A stretch of 64,000 bases of DNA, taken from positions 1-64,000 of the forward strand of contig NZ_FUKI01000108.1 of the NCBI RefSeq assembly GCF_900163755.1, given 5' to 3'. Source of the stretch: Crenothrix polyspora (lineage in GTDB: Bacteria; Pseudomonadota; Gammaproteobacteria; Methylococcales; Methylomonadaceae). Both the position numbers and the translations under genes were made by a program. Each line of letters opens with the position of its first letter. The first letter of the stretch is position 1. The notes below the pieces were generated by a model. The model was not told where the DNA came from. It did not search any database and saw nothing but the letters and a program-made list of their open reading frames with translations. Positions 15,756-27,131 of this stretch are shown piece after piece.

Positions 15756-17966
15756 TTACTTTTCGCCCAGTGTCACAATACCCTCCCAATACGCCGGTGG
15801 GTTTTTTTGATAAGCCAGCGCCAAATTTAAATAGAATTGGCTGGGGCCGTCTGTGTTATAGGTATCCAGTAATGCCTGAAAACTGTTAGCCGCAGCAGTC
15901 CACTGGCCTTGTTGAAACGCCATTAATCCCTTAGCGAATTGCTGGCCTAGCTTTATTTGAGTATCACTCATATTCGATTTTATGGCGACAATCTCTAAAA
16001 GCGCTAAAGGTTCTTCTCTGCCGACTAAGCGAAATAAGCCTACCGGTCTTGAGATAATATTGTTTACATTGGCGGCAAAGCTTGCGGAGGCTAAAATCTG
16101 CGTGCCTAAATATTTATTAACCCCTTGAATGCGTGATGCCGTATTTACTGTATCGCCGATAGCACGGTAATGGCTGCCTTCCCCCGCATTTATTTTACCC
16201 AGTGTCATTGCACCTTCGTGTAGACCGATGCGTGTAGGTAGACGACCCACGCGGGTCGCGTCATTAAATCGTTCCACTGCTAATGCCATCTCTAATGCAG
16301 CTAAACAGGCGGCAAGTCGCTGAGTTGCCACAGCACCATCAATCCATACCGCCATCATGGCATCGCCGGTCACATCAGCAATAATGCCTTGATGTTTTGT
16401 AACAGGATGGCTCAACACTTGGTAATACTCGTTTAACAATTCCCACATCTCATGTGGCGTATGTTGCGCCGCTACCGTGGTATAGCCTTCAATATCGGTA
16501 GCCAGACACAAGCCGTTGACATCGCGCTCAAATGCCAGTGCTTTTGCACTTTTCTCTGGATACCATTGCCCAGGTGAGGTGGCTACAAAGTGTATCCATT
16601 GTGGAAATATTTGCCGAACAAACATCAGTATGCGTTTTCTTTCTTTTAATAAATCTCGCCGTGACCACACCAGTGACATCAACCAGGCGCACGGTAATTG
16701 AATTAACAGCGGCACAGCAACCGGCAACCATGCACCGCTGCGTTTAAAATACCAAACCGTTAAACCCGCATAAACACCGCCCAGCAGCAAGCTTGCCGCA
16801 ATACCTAATAGCCCTGGAAATTGAGTGAGTAACCAGCCTATCCACAAGCCAAATAAAACATACCAGAGCGCGGGCGGGTACGGTGATGTCACAAAACGTC
16901 CCTCCAGTAAATTGGCAAATTGTGTGGCCATAATTTCTACCCCTGCCATTCTGCCACTGTGCGTGTCGGTGTAGGGTGTTTGAAAGAAGTCTGGTTTAGT
17001 GGGGGCAAACTGACGATTGGACATACCTACAAACACAACTTTGTCTTTTAAGTTACTTACTTTGCCGTCATAAACATCGCTGTAAGATTCCATTCTAAAA
17101 GTGTGTGGCGGGCCGTAAAAATCAAGATAGCGCGTATCTTGCAGGCAAATTATATTATCTAGTCGCTGTTGTAAGTCGATTTCTTTGGCTGATGCTGTTA
17201 ATGTTGGCTTAACGGGTAGTAAACATTGTCTGCGCTTGTTGGTTAACCAGGTAGAAAACAGGCTGTTGGGCTGGTTAATGCCATGTAATTGGCCGCTGTG
17301 TTGTAAATAATATAGCCACGTTAATACGGGTAATGTCGGCGCTTCGGCTAACGCATCCAGAAAAATCCAACCTTCTCGAACAATGGCATTTTCAGCATCA
17401 TCGGTGAGAAAAAATGGCGCATGATCTAATGCCGCTGCTTTAATAGTAGCCGCAGGTTCAATTTTACGCATGGCAATCAGTTGCTCAGACAGCGGCTGTT
17501 TTTGTTGGCCTTCTAATTGAACAAAAGGTTGTAGGTTATTTTTAGAGCAGGCTGAACGTCCGTAGAAATCCTCAACACCGCGCCGTAATTTTTGTACACA
17601 ATCGGTTACCAATACGTTACCTGCCTGTCGTATAGCTTCTGAAAATGCGGGGTCGTGTTCAGGATCAGCGGCGATAAATTGCAGATCAAACACAATTAAC
17701 GCTGCGCCTTGGCGGTGTAATTCTTGTATCAGTTTGGCATGAAAGCCACGCCAGAGGGTAAAATCTTGTCTCAGATTAAACCGTGTTTCCGAGACTTCAT
17801 CCATTGCTACGATAACCGCTTCAGCAGGTGGCGGTCGTGTGCCACGGATTTTAAACAGGGTGTCCAAACCCAATGATGTTTCTATATTGGTCAGCGCATC
17901 AATACCGCTACCCAGTAAAAAGCTGATGAGCGCGATGATAATGGCGCGTAAATAGGGTTGGTTCAT
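15756..17966 (-). CDS. CHASE2-domain adenylate/guanylate cyclase
   Basis: The 736-residue membrane protein has an N-terminal helix (residues 7-25), a periplasmic CHASE2 sensor (about 30-360), a cluster of transmembrane helices (about 360-430) and a class III cyclase domain (about 485-650). The two metal Asp are in CLATDIEGYT (near 494) and VTGDAMMAVW (near 535). GDTVNTASRIQ is the conserved C1-type helix start. A C-terminal TPR-like region follows (FQQGQWTAAANSFQALLDTY). It makes cAMP or cGMP; the substrate-specifying residues were not resolved. No ribosome site is evident at the chosen ATG. Confidence 0.88.
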   Translation of the reverse strand: MNQPYLRAIIIALISFLLGSGIDALTNIETSLGLDTLFKIRGTRPPPAEAVIVAMDEVSETRFNLRQDFTLWRGFHAKLIQELHRQGAALIVFDLQFIAADPEHDPAFSEAIRQAGNVLVTDCVQKLRRGVEDFYGRSACSKNNLQPFVQLEGQQKQPLSEQLIAMRKIEPAATIKAAALDHAPFFLTDDAENAIVREGWIFLDALAEAPTLPVLTWLYYLQHSGQLHGINQPNSLFSTWLTNKRRQCLLPVKPTLTASAKEIDLQQRLDNIICLQDTRYLDFYGPPHTFRMESYSDVYDGKVSNLKDKVVFVGMSNRQFAPTKPDFFQTPYTDTHSGRMAGVEIMATQFANLLEGRFVTSPYPPALWYVLFGLWIGWLLTQFPGLLGIAASLLLGGVYAGLTVWYFKRSGAWLPVAVPLLIQLPCAWLMSLVWSRRDLLKERKRILMFVRQIFPQWIHFVATSPGQWYPEKSAKALAFERDVNGLCLATDIEGYTTVAAQHTPHEMWELLNEYYQVLSHPVTKHQGIIADVTGDAMMAVWIDGAVATQRLAACLAALEMALAVERFNDATRVGRLPTRIGLHEGAMTLGKINAGEGSHYRAIGDTVNTASRIQGVNKYLGTQILASASFAANVNNIISRPVGLFRLVGREEPLALLEIVAIKSNMSDTQIKLGQQFAKGLMAFQQGQWTAAANSFQALLDTYNTDGPSQFYLNLALAYQKNPPAYWEGIVTLGEK

Positions 17967-17979
17967 GATTAGATTTTTT

Positions 17980-18140
17980 GGCTACCAGCTTAATAAGGGA
18001 CAAAATGTAGGTTGGGTTGAGCGTTTTTCTCAACCCAACATTTCCAACGTATTGTAAATGTTGGGTTACCAAACAGCAGGTAGCCCAACCCACTTGAATG
18101 TTATTATTTTTGTTCCGTGTTAGATATAAAGTTGGTAGCC
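17980..18140. repeat. Repeat C copy 2
   Basis: The inverted ends GGCTACCAGCTT and AAGTTGGTAGCC are 161 bp apart end to end. The right end AGATATAAAGTTGGTAGCC (19 bp) is identical at 26987-27005. The interior holds TTGGGTTGAG/CTCAACCCAAC palindromes rather than the core found in the other copies. Confidence 0.6.
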
Positions 18141-18169
18141 AATTTTTTTATCCAGCCGTGTAAATCTTA

Positions 18170-18268
18170 GGAACGCGCACGAAATAACTTGAGCAAGTTC
18201 ATGCTTCGACAGGCTCAGCACGAACGGTGGTGGCGTTTAAGTTGTTCAAGTTATTTCATGCACGTTCC
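18170..18268. repeat. Repeat B copy 3 (99 bp)
   Basis: GGAACG/CGTTCC ends are flanked by TTA at 18167-18169 and 18269-18271, again within CTTAG. Orientation and length are the same as copy 2, and the two are nearly identical. It lies between the cyclase and the FlgO-like gene. Confidence 0.85.
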
Positions 18269-18428
18269 TTAGGGGATTTTCATTTGAGTGCTGTGTGCAT
18301 ATTGCCAGGGAAACGTTCAGGGTTATCATCACTACGGCTCTATAAAAAACAGGTAGCTTTTGATTCTGGCAAATTTTGCCAAAATAATCCACAGAAAAGT
18401 TTAATCTCAGTTAATAAGGCGAGGTAAT

Positions 18429-19139
18429 TTAGCGCTGTTTAGTATTAGGCTGGTTGTCTTCTAACGGTATAGAATTTTGTTCTAAATTCGGTTGTAAAGC
18501 TTCTTCAAGCATAGGTGTGTTATCACTTTCTGATTGCATAGCGCCTTCTACGCTCATACCATTTTGTGTTGCCAGATTAGCAGATCGCACAAGAGCAGTA
18601 TGAAGATCTTTAGGTTTCATCATCATTTTGGCATCAGGCCCCATAGGCACTGAAAAATCGGTGGTGGCAATAATATTTTTACTGCTGATATCTACCATGC
18701 GTAACGAAACATAGCCGGTATGCTTGCCAGGTGCATAAACGCCTCCGACTAAAGTGCTGGCATGATAATGTCTTAGCATGGCTTTGGTTTCATCGGATAA
18801 ATGGAAGCGTCCGCCTTCTTTCATAATAAATAAGTCTATCGGCATTTCCATGCCCATCACTTGATAGCCCAAATTGCTAAATGCCGAGGCAATTTGATCC
18901 GAAATAATACGACCAAACGATGAGGTTTGGTTTAAATTATCAACATTCAACAAAGTACTGACGACAATTAAGCTGTTTTTGGGGATTTTATAACGGATTT
19001 TTTCTTGTAGATCATCGGTTGCGGCATAACTTTTTGCTACAAAATCAGCATCTCTATTGTCGAGAAAATGATGTATTCCACAGCCGCTTAAAAATGAACT
19101 CAATAAGACAGAAATAAGAGCTGTTGTTTTTTTTAACAT
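18429..19139 (-). CDS. FlgO-like outer-membrane lipoprotein
   Basis: The start at 19139 follows AAGGTGA and gives a 236-residue lipoprotein with a lipobox LSGC near residue 20. The body (SFGRIISDQIASAFSNLGYQV, RHYHASTLVGGVYAPG, VSLRMVDISSKNIIATTDFSVP) matches the FlgO domain, first known from Vibrio flagellar outer-membrane proteins but widespread without flagella. No flagellar gene is in the window. The C-terminal tail is acidic and Gln/Asn-rich. A general envelope role is likely; the specific function is unknown. Confidence 0.75.
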   Translation of the reverse strand: MLKKTTALISVLLSSFLSGCGIHHFLDNRDADFVAKSYAATDDLQEKIRYKIPKNSLIVVSTLLNVDNLNQTSSFGRIISDQIASAFSNLGYQVMGMEMPIDLFIMKEGGRFHLSDETKAMLRHYHASTLVGGVYAPGKHTGYVSLRMVDISSKNIIATTDFSVPMGPDAKMMMKPKDLHTALVRSANLATQNGMSVEGAMQSESDNTPMLEEALQPNLEQNSIPLEDNQPNTKQR

Positions 19140-19209
19140 GTATAAATCACCTTGCGTGAATTGATATAGGAAAACAGATAATAAAATACACAGCCACGCT
19201 AACAATATA

Positions 19210-19334
19210 CAGCTTTTTCAACTTAGGACAGTTACAGCTACCGTTCGTGCTGAGCTTGTCGAAGCATGAACGGCACACTTCGACAAGCTCAGTGCGAACG
19301 GTTACGCTGTAACTATTGAACTGTGAAAACGCTG
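19210..19334. repeat. Repeat A copy 2 (125 bp)
   Basis: The left end CAGCTTTTT (one change) and right end AAAACGCTG are flanked by TA at 19208-19209 and 19335-19336. It is nearly identical to copy 1 and in the same orientation. It lies upstream of the FlgO-like gene start and may carry or displace its promoter. Confidence 0.85.
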
Positions 19335-19480
19335 TAGCCCTAATATTAGTTTAAAAAATGCTATGTGTTCACTTCTCCCCTTGAAAAAGGGGGATTGAAT
19401 AATTACAACAAATGATAAGCGTCCAATGACTGCTGACAATATTTTTTGAGTAATGCCGAGTAAGGTGTAAATACAGTGGC

Positions 19481-20011
19481 TTAATGCAGAAGTAATTTAA
19501 AATATTCACTTTCTGCCATGATATCAGCAGTGCTTTCTACCCGGTCCAAATACACCATGCCGTTTAAATGATCGTATTCATGTTGAAATACTCTGGCTAC
19601 AAAATCTTGCGCGTGTAATATGATATTAACGCCGTATTGATTGGTGTAATGGATCATAATGTCGGTGTATCGGGGTACTAAGGCACGGATACCTGGAATA
19701 CTTAAACAGCCTTCCCAGTCTTTTGCTGTGTTGTCAGATAAAGTCTGAAAAGAGGGATTAATCATTACTGTTGGCGACATAGTTGGTGCTAAGGGATAGC
19801 GTTTAGTGGGGCGCGAGGCAATGATAACAAGTTGTTGTGACACGCCAATTTGCGGTGCCGCAAGACCTACACCTTCGCTAGACGATAAGACCGTGTGCAT
19901 GTCTTTTATCAGTTGTTGCACCGACGCATGATGCACATCGGGTACATGGGTTGCCAGTTGTCTAAGTACAACTGCGCCTAATTGGGCAATTTCACAGTGA
20001 GTTGATGTCAT
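19481..20011 (-). CDS. def: Peptide deformylase
   Basis: The 176-residue enzyme removes the formyl group from nascent protein N-termini. All three motifs are present: GVGLAAPQIG (residues 47-56), EGCLSIP (100-106, Cys metal ligand) and HEYDH (144-148, two His ligands and the catalytic Glu). It starts 2 nt after the ppk1 stop, so it is translationally close to ppk1. The usual partner fmt is not adjacent, so this may be a second def copy in the genome. Confidence 0.93.
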   Translation of the reverse strand: MTSTHCEIAQLGAVVLRQLATHVPDVHHASVQQLIKDMHTVLSSSEGVGLAAPQIGVSQQLVIIASRPTKRYPLAPTMSPTVMINPSFQTLSDNTAKDWEGCLSIPGIRALVPRYTDIMIHYTNQYGVNIILHAQDFVARVFQHEYDHLNGMVYLDRVESTADIMAESEYFKLLLH

Positions 20012-20013
20012 TA

Positions 20014-22122
20014 TCAGGCGTGTAATTCTTGTAAAAGTAAGTTTTGCGCTTGTATTGCCGGTTCAGCGTCGGTTTTTTGCACACGATGATAGTTGCCATC
20101 GGCGTGTAACAACCAGGCTTGTGTATTATCCTGCAAGTACAAATCCAGATCATGTAAGATGCGATTATGTAATTTTTTGCTTTCAATGGGAAAACATATT
20201 TCTACACGTTGAAATAAATTGCGGTTCATTAAGTCGGCACTGGAGGCGTAAACTTCTTGATTGCCGTTATTTGCAAAGGCATAAACACGGGTATGTTCTA
20301 AAAAACGGCCAATAATGGAGCGCACTTCGATATTATCAGAGACCCCTTTTATACCAGGTTTTAAACAACACATACCACGTACAATCAATTTAACCTGAAC
20401 GCCCGCTTGCGAAGCGCGATACAAGGCCTGAATAATAAGCTCATCAACAATAGCATTCACTTTAATAATAATTTTCGCCGGTTTGCCGTGTTGTGCATGG
20501 TCAATTTCGCGGTCAATTTTTTCTAATAAGCCACTGTATAAAGTAAACGGCGATTGCAGTAATTTGTTCAGCTTAATGACTTTACCCATGCTGGTTAACT
20601 GAGCAAATACCCGACGCACATCTTCGCCCAAGGCTTTGTCACACGAAAACAAACCGTAATCGGTGTACAGTAGCGCGGTTTTAGGGTGGTAATTACCGGT
20701 GCCTAAATGCACGTAATTGCGAAGTTCTGCGCCTTCGCGCTTTAACACCAAGCACATTTTAGCGTGGGTTTTATAACCGACTACGCCATACACCACATGC
20801 ACAGCAGCTTCTTGTAATTTGGCCGCTAAACCTATGTTATCTTTTTCATCAAAACGCGCCCGTAACTCAATTACCACTGTCACTTCTTTGCCTGCTCTGG
20901 CGGCTTTAATCAGCGCGTTAACAATCGGCGAATCTGCGCCGGTACGGTACAGTGTTTGTTTAATGGCGAGTACATCAGGCGCTAGTGCCGCTTGACGAAC
21001 AAATTCCACCACAGGTGCAAACGACTCAAACGGATGGTATAGTAAAATATCATGGCGTTTGATAGCGACAAAAATATCTTTTTTACCGGCCATTTGGGAA
21101 GGTATGGCGGGTTTAAATTCAGAAAATTTAAGATCGCTACGCGGCAGCAACGCGATAACGTCTTGCATTCTGGCCAAATTAACCGGGCCGTCCACCAAAA
21201 ATAAGCGATCCGAGAGCAGATTAAAGCGATCTAGCAGATAATAAATGGTTTCTTCGGGGCAATGTGCATCCACTTCCAAGCGGACTTCATCACCGTAATT
21301 ACGCATGGCTAACTCGCCTTGTACGGCCAGAAATAAATCATCAATCGCATCATCATCAACAAATAAATCACTGTTACGGGTGACTCTAAATTGATAGCAG
21401 CCTTTAATGGTCATGCCATTAAACAATTCGCCGACAAAAGCATGGATAATGGAAGATAGAAATACAAAATCATACGGGCCGCTGCCAGTTTCCAGTGCCG
21501 GTAATTGCACCACACGGGCTAAAGAACGCGGGGCTTGTAAGATAGCTTGGCCTCTGTTTCTGCCAAACGCATCTTTACCTAACAACGAGATAATAAAATT
21601 TAAACTTTTGTTGAGTATTCTAGGAAAAGGGTGGGCAGAATCAAGACCTACTGGTGTCAAAATGGGCAATAATTCTTCATTAAAATAATTTTCCAGCCAA
21701 GCGTGTTGTGCGGTCGTCCATTCATTACGTCGAACAAAGTGAATATTTTCTGTAGCCAATGCCGGAATCAATACGTCATTAAGAATCTGGTATTGTTCAC
21801 TGACCAGTTGATGCGCATCGGTGGCAATGGCATCGAGTTGTTCATTAATAGTTAAGCCATCTTGGCTTAAGGTTTTAGGGTCAATTTCAGCCATTTGTAT
21901 CAGGCTGGCCACGCGAACCTCGTAAAACTCATCTAAATTAGAACTGGAAATACACAGGTAATTAAGGCGTTCTAATAGTGGCACGCTGGTATCGCGGGCT
22001 TGCGCTAACACGCGCTTATTAAAGGCCAACAAACTTAATTCACGATTAATATAAAATTCAGATTTTTGCAGATCAATAGCGTCGTCTGCTTCGTTCAATA
22101 ACATCTTATTCTTTATGTCCAT
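20014..22122 (-). CDS. ppk1: Polyphosphate kinase 1
   Basis: The 702-residue protein makes polyphosphate from ATP. The N-terminal region FYINRELSLLAFNKRVL and the catalytic phospholipase-D-like regions with YKTHAKMCLVLKRE and HLGTGNYHPKTALLYTD are diagnostic of PPK1; the His residues there include the autophosphorylated one. Length fits the family. The ATG at 22122 overlaps the methyltransferase stop; an ATG six codons on has a slightly better A/G-rich leader, so the exact start is open. It is in one run with the methyltransferase upstream and def downstream. Confidence 0.95.
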   Translation of the reverse strand: MDIKNKMLLNEADDAIDLQKSEFYINRELSLLAFNKRVLAQARDTSVPLLERLNYLCISSSNLDEFYEVRVASLIQMAEIDPKTLSQDGLTINEQLDAIATDAHQLVSEQYQILNDVLIPALATENIHFVRRNEWTTAQHAWLENYFNEELLPILTPVGLDSAHPFPRILNKSLNFIISLLGKDAFGRNRGQAILQAPRSLARVVQLPALETGSGPYDFVFLSSIIHAFVGELFNGMTIKGCYQFRVTRNSDLFVDDDAIDDLFLAVQGELAMRNYGDEVRLEVDAHCPEETIYYLLDRFNLLSDRLFLVDGPVNLARMQDVIALLPRSDLKFSEFKPAIPSQMAGKKDIFVAIKRHDILLYHPFESFAPVVEFVRQAALAPDVLAIKQTLYRTGADSPIVNALIKAARAGKEVTVVIELRARFDEKDNIGLAAKLQEAAVHVVYGVVGYKTHAKMCLVLKREGAELRNYVHLGTGNYHPKTALLYTDYGLFSCDKALGEDVRRVFAQLTSMGKVIKLNKLLQSPFTLYSGLLEKIDREIDHAQHGKPAKIIIKVNAIVDELIIQALYRASQAGVQVKLIVRGMCCLKPGIKGVSDNIEVRSIIGRFLEHTRVYAFANNGNQEVYASSADLMNRNLFQRVEICFPIESKKLHNRILHDLDLYLQDNTQAWLLHADGNYHRVQKTDAEPAIQAQNLLLQELHA

Positions 22123-22796
22123 TTAGTAAAATATGCACCAGGGATAATCCCTGATATAAAAACATGCCGATCGCTGATTTGTTCAATTTCCAAATCCAAG
22201 CCAGCTTGTTTGAGTTGCTGTTTAATTTCTGGCACAGTAAATGCTGCCAACAGCGAGTTGTAAAAATCGTCTTGCAATATTTCAGGTTCGTTTTCCGCAT
22301 AGGTGTTAACTAACGCGTGTGCCGCTTCCGAGCTATCAGGTCGTAATAAATCCATAATAACGACATGTGTGCCAGGTTTGGCGTACTTTTTTATCACTTG
22401 CCATAAGGCTTGTGGGTCGTGCAAATGGTGCAATAAGCTATTGCTGAAAATCAGTTCGTAGCTGGATTGCGGCAGCATAACATCGGGCAACATGCCTAAA
22501 ATATAGCGTATGCGTCGATTGACATCATCAGGGGTTTGTTGTCTGGCCATAGTAATCATGGCTTCAGACCCATCGACGGCATGAACTTTACTGAGGGTAA
22601 AGTGTCTTGCAAAACGGCAACTTATGTCACCAGGGCCACAACCTAAGTCGAGAGCTACGCCGCTAAATGGCGCACCGTTAATAAAATGGCTTAACCGCGT
22701 TATAAATTGGCTATGCGGGGCATCAAAATTGGCTTGTGCGTAGCACTGCACTTGGCCTTCGTCTTCCATTAATTCCGGTTCTAACACTCTTTTCAT
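22113..22796 (-). CDS. Class I SAM-dependent methyltransferase
   Basis: The 227-residue protein has the Rossmann SAM motif LDLGCGPGDIS, an acidic VDGSEAM strand end and the FSNSLLHHLHDP post-motif typical of small-molecule methyltransferases. The substrate is unknown. Its ATG overlaps the stop of the PLP-enzyme gene by 4 bp (ATGA) and its own stop overlaps ppk1, so the three genes are translationally coupled. Confidence 0.85.
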   Translation of the reverse strand: MKRVLEPELMEDEGQVQCYAQANFDAPHSQFITRLSHFINGAPFSGVALDLGCGPGDISCRFARHFTLSKVHAVDGSEAMITMARQQTPDDVNRRIRYILGMLPDVMLPQSSYELIFSNSLLHHLHDPQALWQVIKKYAKPGTHVVIMDLLRPDSSEAAHALVNTYAENEPEILQDDFYNSLLAAFTVPEIKQQLKQAGLDLEIEQISDRHVFISGIIPGAYFTKWT

Positions 22797-23698
22797 GGTC
22801 TGTTCTGCCTTTTTCCCTGTAATCCACCGGTATGCACGGCAATAATGCGCTGGTCTGGTTTAAAGTAACCTTGTTGGATCAGCTCATAAAGCCCGTACAG
22901 CATTTTTCCGGTATAAACGGCTTCGAGAGGAATTTTAGTTTGTAATTCAAAATCTTCAATAAACGCCAGTAATGAAGCATTGGTTTTAGCATAACCACCA
23001 AAATGATACGCTTGATTTATTTGCCAATTATTACGCGGTTGCAACAATAATGTCGCCACATCAGCATACAAAAAATCAGCATTTTTTAACGCAGAAAAAC
23101 CCAGTACCGCAATATTATCATTCACCGCACTGGCAATACCCGCCAGTGTTGCACCCGTACCGCAAGGCACACACAGCGTATTGTAAGCCATATTGATTTC
23201 GTCGACTAACTCGGCCACACCTTGTAAGGCTAACGTGTGCGCCCCCCCTTCTGGTAGCCAATATTGTTGTGGCTTTAAGTCAGGAAAGCTGTCAAACGTT
23301 TTATATTGTCGTAATGCTCTGTATTCTGTGCGCGACACAAATTTTAGCACCATGCCCCAGTGTTGCGCGTCACGTAAAGTGGGCGTTAATACTGAAAGTG
23401 GTTCGCCGCGTATGATGCCGACTGTTTGCAAGCCTAATAATTTTCCCGCATATGCCAAGGCATGCAAGTGATTTGAATAAATGCCGCCCATGCTGATCAG
23501 CGTATTCATGTCTAAGGACAAAGCGTGTGCCAGACTGTATTTTAGTTTGCGCCATTTATTGCCAGAAATAATGGGGTGTAATAAATCATCACGCTTAATC
23601 CATAATTCGATACCCTGCCGATCAAAACAGGGATTATTGAGCTGGGTTAACGGCGATGATCTAAAGTTTTTTTCCAAACTATCAAGTTTCGGCGACAT
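22793..23698 (-). CDS. PLP-dependent ACC deaminase/D-cysteine desulfhydrase family enzyme
   Basis: The 301-residue fold-type II PLP enzyme has SGNKWRKL, where the Lys would form the Schiff base, then GGIYSNHLHALA and a phosphate-binding CGTGATLAG. These match the 1-aminocyclopropane-1-carboxylate deaminase/D-cysteine desulfhydrase family. In bacteria without ethylene biology the desulfhydrase-like activity is more likely. No clear ribosome site was found before the ATG. It is the first gene of the minus-strand run leading to def. Confidence 0.82.
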   Translation of the reverse strand: MSPKLDSLEKNFRSSPLTQLNNPCFDRQGIELWIKRDDLLHPIISGNKWRKLKYSLAHALSLDMNTLISMGGIYSNHLHALAYAGKLLGLQTVGIIRGEPLSVLTPTLRDAQHWGMVLKFVSRTEYRALRQYKTFDSFPDLKPQQYWLPEGGAHTLALQGVAELVDEINMAYNTLCVPCGTGATLAGIASAVNDNIAVLGFSALKNADFLYADVATLLLQPRNNWQINQAYHFGGYAKTNASLLAFIEDFELQTKIPLEAVYTGKMLYGLYELIQQGYFKPDQRIIAVHTGGLQGKRQNRP

Positions 23699-23773
23699 TA
23701 ATAATGGATTACTTTACAGGTATTTTATAAAAATAATTTCTTGGAGGCAGCATTTTTAGAGTGCAAAGCAGGG

Positions 23774-24658
23774 TTAGTGCAGTAAATAATCAATCATTAA
23801 GCCTAGAAATACCACCATACCAAAGTAATTGTTATTGAGAAAAGCTTTAAAGCACAAGGCTTTGTGGCGATTAAAAATCAATTTTTGCTGATAAACCGAT
23901 AAACCGGCCGCCACGACAAGCCCGGTATAGTAGGCCGCGCCCAAGTGCGCCATTTGGCCAACGCTTGTTAATAAGCCAATAATAATAATTTGCAATACAG
24001 CCATAATATGACGGTCATAAGCACCGAACAAAATAGCGGTTGATTTAACGCCAATTTTTAAATCATCATCTTTATCAATCATCGCATACATAGTGTCATA
24101 GACTAACGCCCACAGTACTACGGCACAATACATAACCCAAGCAAGTAGCGGAATACTATTGGTTTGCGCTGAAAATGCCATCGGTACTGCCCAGCCAAAA
24201 GCAATACCCAAATAGGCTTGGGGTAATTGGGTGTAGCGCTTCATAAACGGGTAACTGGCTGCCAAAAATGCGGCGACAAAAGACAATAAAATGGTATAAA
24301 TATTGAGCAATAAAACCAATGCAAACGCAGACAAACACAATGCAACAAAGACCCACAAGGCTTCTTTAGGGCTTACTTTGCCAGCGGCTATCGGGCGCTG
24401 TTTGGTGCGTTCTACGTGAGGGTCAAAATCGCGGTCTGCGTAATCATTAATGACACAGCCTGCTGCCCGCATTAATATCACACCCAAACAAATCACGGTT
24501 AATACCCGTATATCGGGCTTACCATTGCTGGCCACCCAAAGCGCCCATAATGACGGCCATAATAAAATAAGAGTACCAATAGGTCGGTCAAAACGCGCCA
24601 GCAGCCAATATTGTTTACAACGATCTGCAATGTGATCTTTTAATACAGTTGATACCAC
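23774..24658 (-). CDS. ubiA: 4-hydroxybenzoate polyprenyltransferase
   Basis: The 294-residue integral membrane enzyme attaches the polyprenyl chain to 4-hydroxybenzoate in ubiquinone synthesis. The two Asp-rich motifs are present: [19 protein letters not shown] and [13 protein letters not shown]. Several hydrophobic helices match the family. The start is a GTG at 24658 preceded by AAAGGT. No ubiC neighbour is seen. The upstream region is shared with the divergent arsC. Confidence 0.93.
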   Translation of the reverse strand: MVSTVLKDHIADRCKQYWLLARFDRPIGTLILLWPSLWALWVASNGKPDIRVLTVICLGVILMRAAGCVINDYADRDFDPHVERTKQRPIAAGKVSPKEALWVFVALCLSAFALVLLLNIYTILLSFVAAFLAASYPFMKRYTQLPQAYLGIAFGWAVPMAFSAQTNSIPLLAWVMYCAVVLWALVYDTMYAMIDKDDDLKIGVKSTAILFGAYDRHIMAVLQIIIIGLLTSVGQMAHLGAAYYTGLVVAAGLSVYQQKLIFNRHKALCFKAFLNNNYFGMVVFLGLMIDYLLH

Positions 24659-24736
24659 AGTTTTGTACCTTTTAAAAGCGTTTTTTTATTAAAAATGTTA
24701 CCATTATACCCATTAATTGTCATGGCCACTTGTCAT

Positions 24737-26045
<1,309 letters not shown>

Positions 26046-26753
26046 ATGGCCGAACAAATTCCACTGGATTTTGAATTTAGAGCGAACAAAACCTTTGCGG
26101 ATTTTTTTCCAGCGGCAAATCAAGAAATTGTCAGCCATTTACAGCGTTGTGTAGCCGGAACTGGCGAGCAACAAATTTTTTTATGGGGTTATCACGGTCA
26201 AGGTAAAAGTCATTTATTACAAGCGTGCTGCCATGAGATGCAAAAGCGAGGATTGCGATCATTTTATTATGACTTATTGCCTAAGAATCTCACAGATACT
26301 GACATTTTTACCGGTCTTGATGACTGTGATTTGGTTTGTCTTGACAACATTGAACACATTGCTGGTAAAGCTGATTGGGAATTGGCTTTTTTTAATTTTT
26401 TCAATCGACAGCGCGATTTAGACCGCAAGTTAATATTATCTGCCGCCAGTTTGCCGGCACACATCAATTTGTGTTTGCCGGATTTAAAAACCCGTATCAA
26501 CTGGGGGTTGACGCTAAAGTTGCAGCCTTTTTCTGACCCCGAACAAATTGCTGCATTGATTTTTAAAGCCGATAAGATGGGCTTTGATCTGTCCACAAGC
26601 GCAGGGCATTTCTTGTTGACGCATTACCACCGAGATTTAGAATCTTTATGGGCGCTGTTAGATACCTTGGATCGCGCCTCATTGATTGCTAAACGCAAAT
26701 TAACCCTGCCTTTTTTAAAGCAAATTTTGAATAACCAAACCGAGCTTGATTAA
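26046..26753 (+). CDS. hda: DnaA regulatory inactivator Hda
   Basis: This 235-residue DnaA-like AAA+ protein starts MAEQIPLDFEF, where QIPLDF resembles the clamp-binding motif near the Hda N-terminus. The P-loop is YHGQGKSHLL, Walker B is LVCLDNIEHI, and sensor regions follow. With the sliding clamp it stimulates DnaA-ATP hydrolysis to prevent re-initiation of replication. Length and the wrbA-DUF2069-hda order fit the family. It has no gap from the upstream gene. Confidence 0.93.
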   Translation: MAEQIPLDFEFRANKTFADFFPAANQEIVSHLQRCVAGTGEQQIFLWGYHGQGKSHLLQACCHEMQKRGLRSFYYDLLPKNLTDTDIFTGLDDCDLVCLDNIEHIAGKADWELAFFNFFNRQRDLDRKLILSAASLPAHINLCLPDLKTRINWGLTLKLQPFSDPEQIAALIFKADKMGFDLSTSAGHFLLTHYHRDLESLWALLDTLDRASLIAKRKLTLPFLKQILNNQTELD

Positions 26754-26798
26754 GGTTTTTAATAACGTGTTTGATTTTAGAATATTGCGACGAGTCAT

Positions 26799-27010
26799 TT
26801 AAAGCTAGTAACTTAAAACGGGACAACTTTAAATAAAACCGTTCGTGGTGAGCTTGTCGAACCATGAACCACAAGTCCTTCGACAAGCTCAGGACGAACG
26901 GATATCCCATCATAAGTTGGTAACGACTTCTCCGCCATCCCCCGATGATCAATCGGGGATTCTGGTTCTTTTAAGTTCCAGAATCAAGATATAAAGTTGG
27001 TAGCCTTTAA
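26799..27010. repeat. Repeat C copy 3
   Basis: The left end TTAAAGCTAGTAACTTA and right end AAGTTGGTAGCCTTTAA are imperfect inverted repeats. They enclose the palindromic core (CGTTCGTGGTGAGCTTG/CAAGCTCAGGACGAACG), a CCCCGATGATCAATCGGGG palindrome and an ATTCTGG/CCAGAAT hairpin. The right 19 bp equal those of copy 2. Confidence 0.6.
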
Positions 27011-27032
27011 AGCCAATAGCTCTGTCAGTTTT

Positions 27033-27072
27033 TCACATTAATTGTGACAAATTACCATCGGCTATTAATGTG
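27033..27072. promoter_or_regulatory. Inverted CACATTAAT repeats before the lipoprotein gene
   Basis: TCACATTAATTGTGA at 27033-27047 is a near-palindrome. The reverse complement of CACATTAAT recurs at 27064-27072. The pair lies 60-100 bp upstream of the lipoprotein hydrolase start, where an operator would be expected. No matching regulator is known from the sequence. Confidence 0.3.
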
Positions 27073-27131
27073 CGGAATAGACTTGTAAAATTCCAACGTC
27101 TTCTGCTTTTAATAGGTTACGGAGGTGTGAT

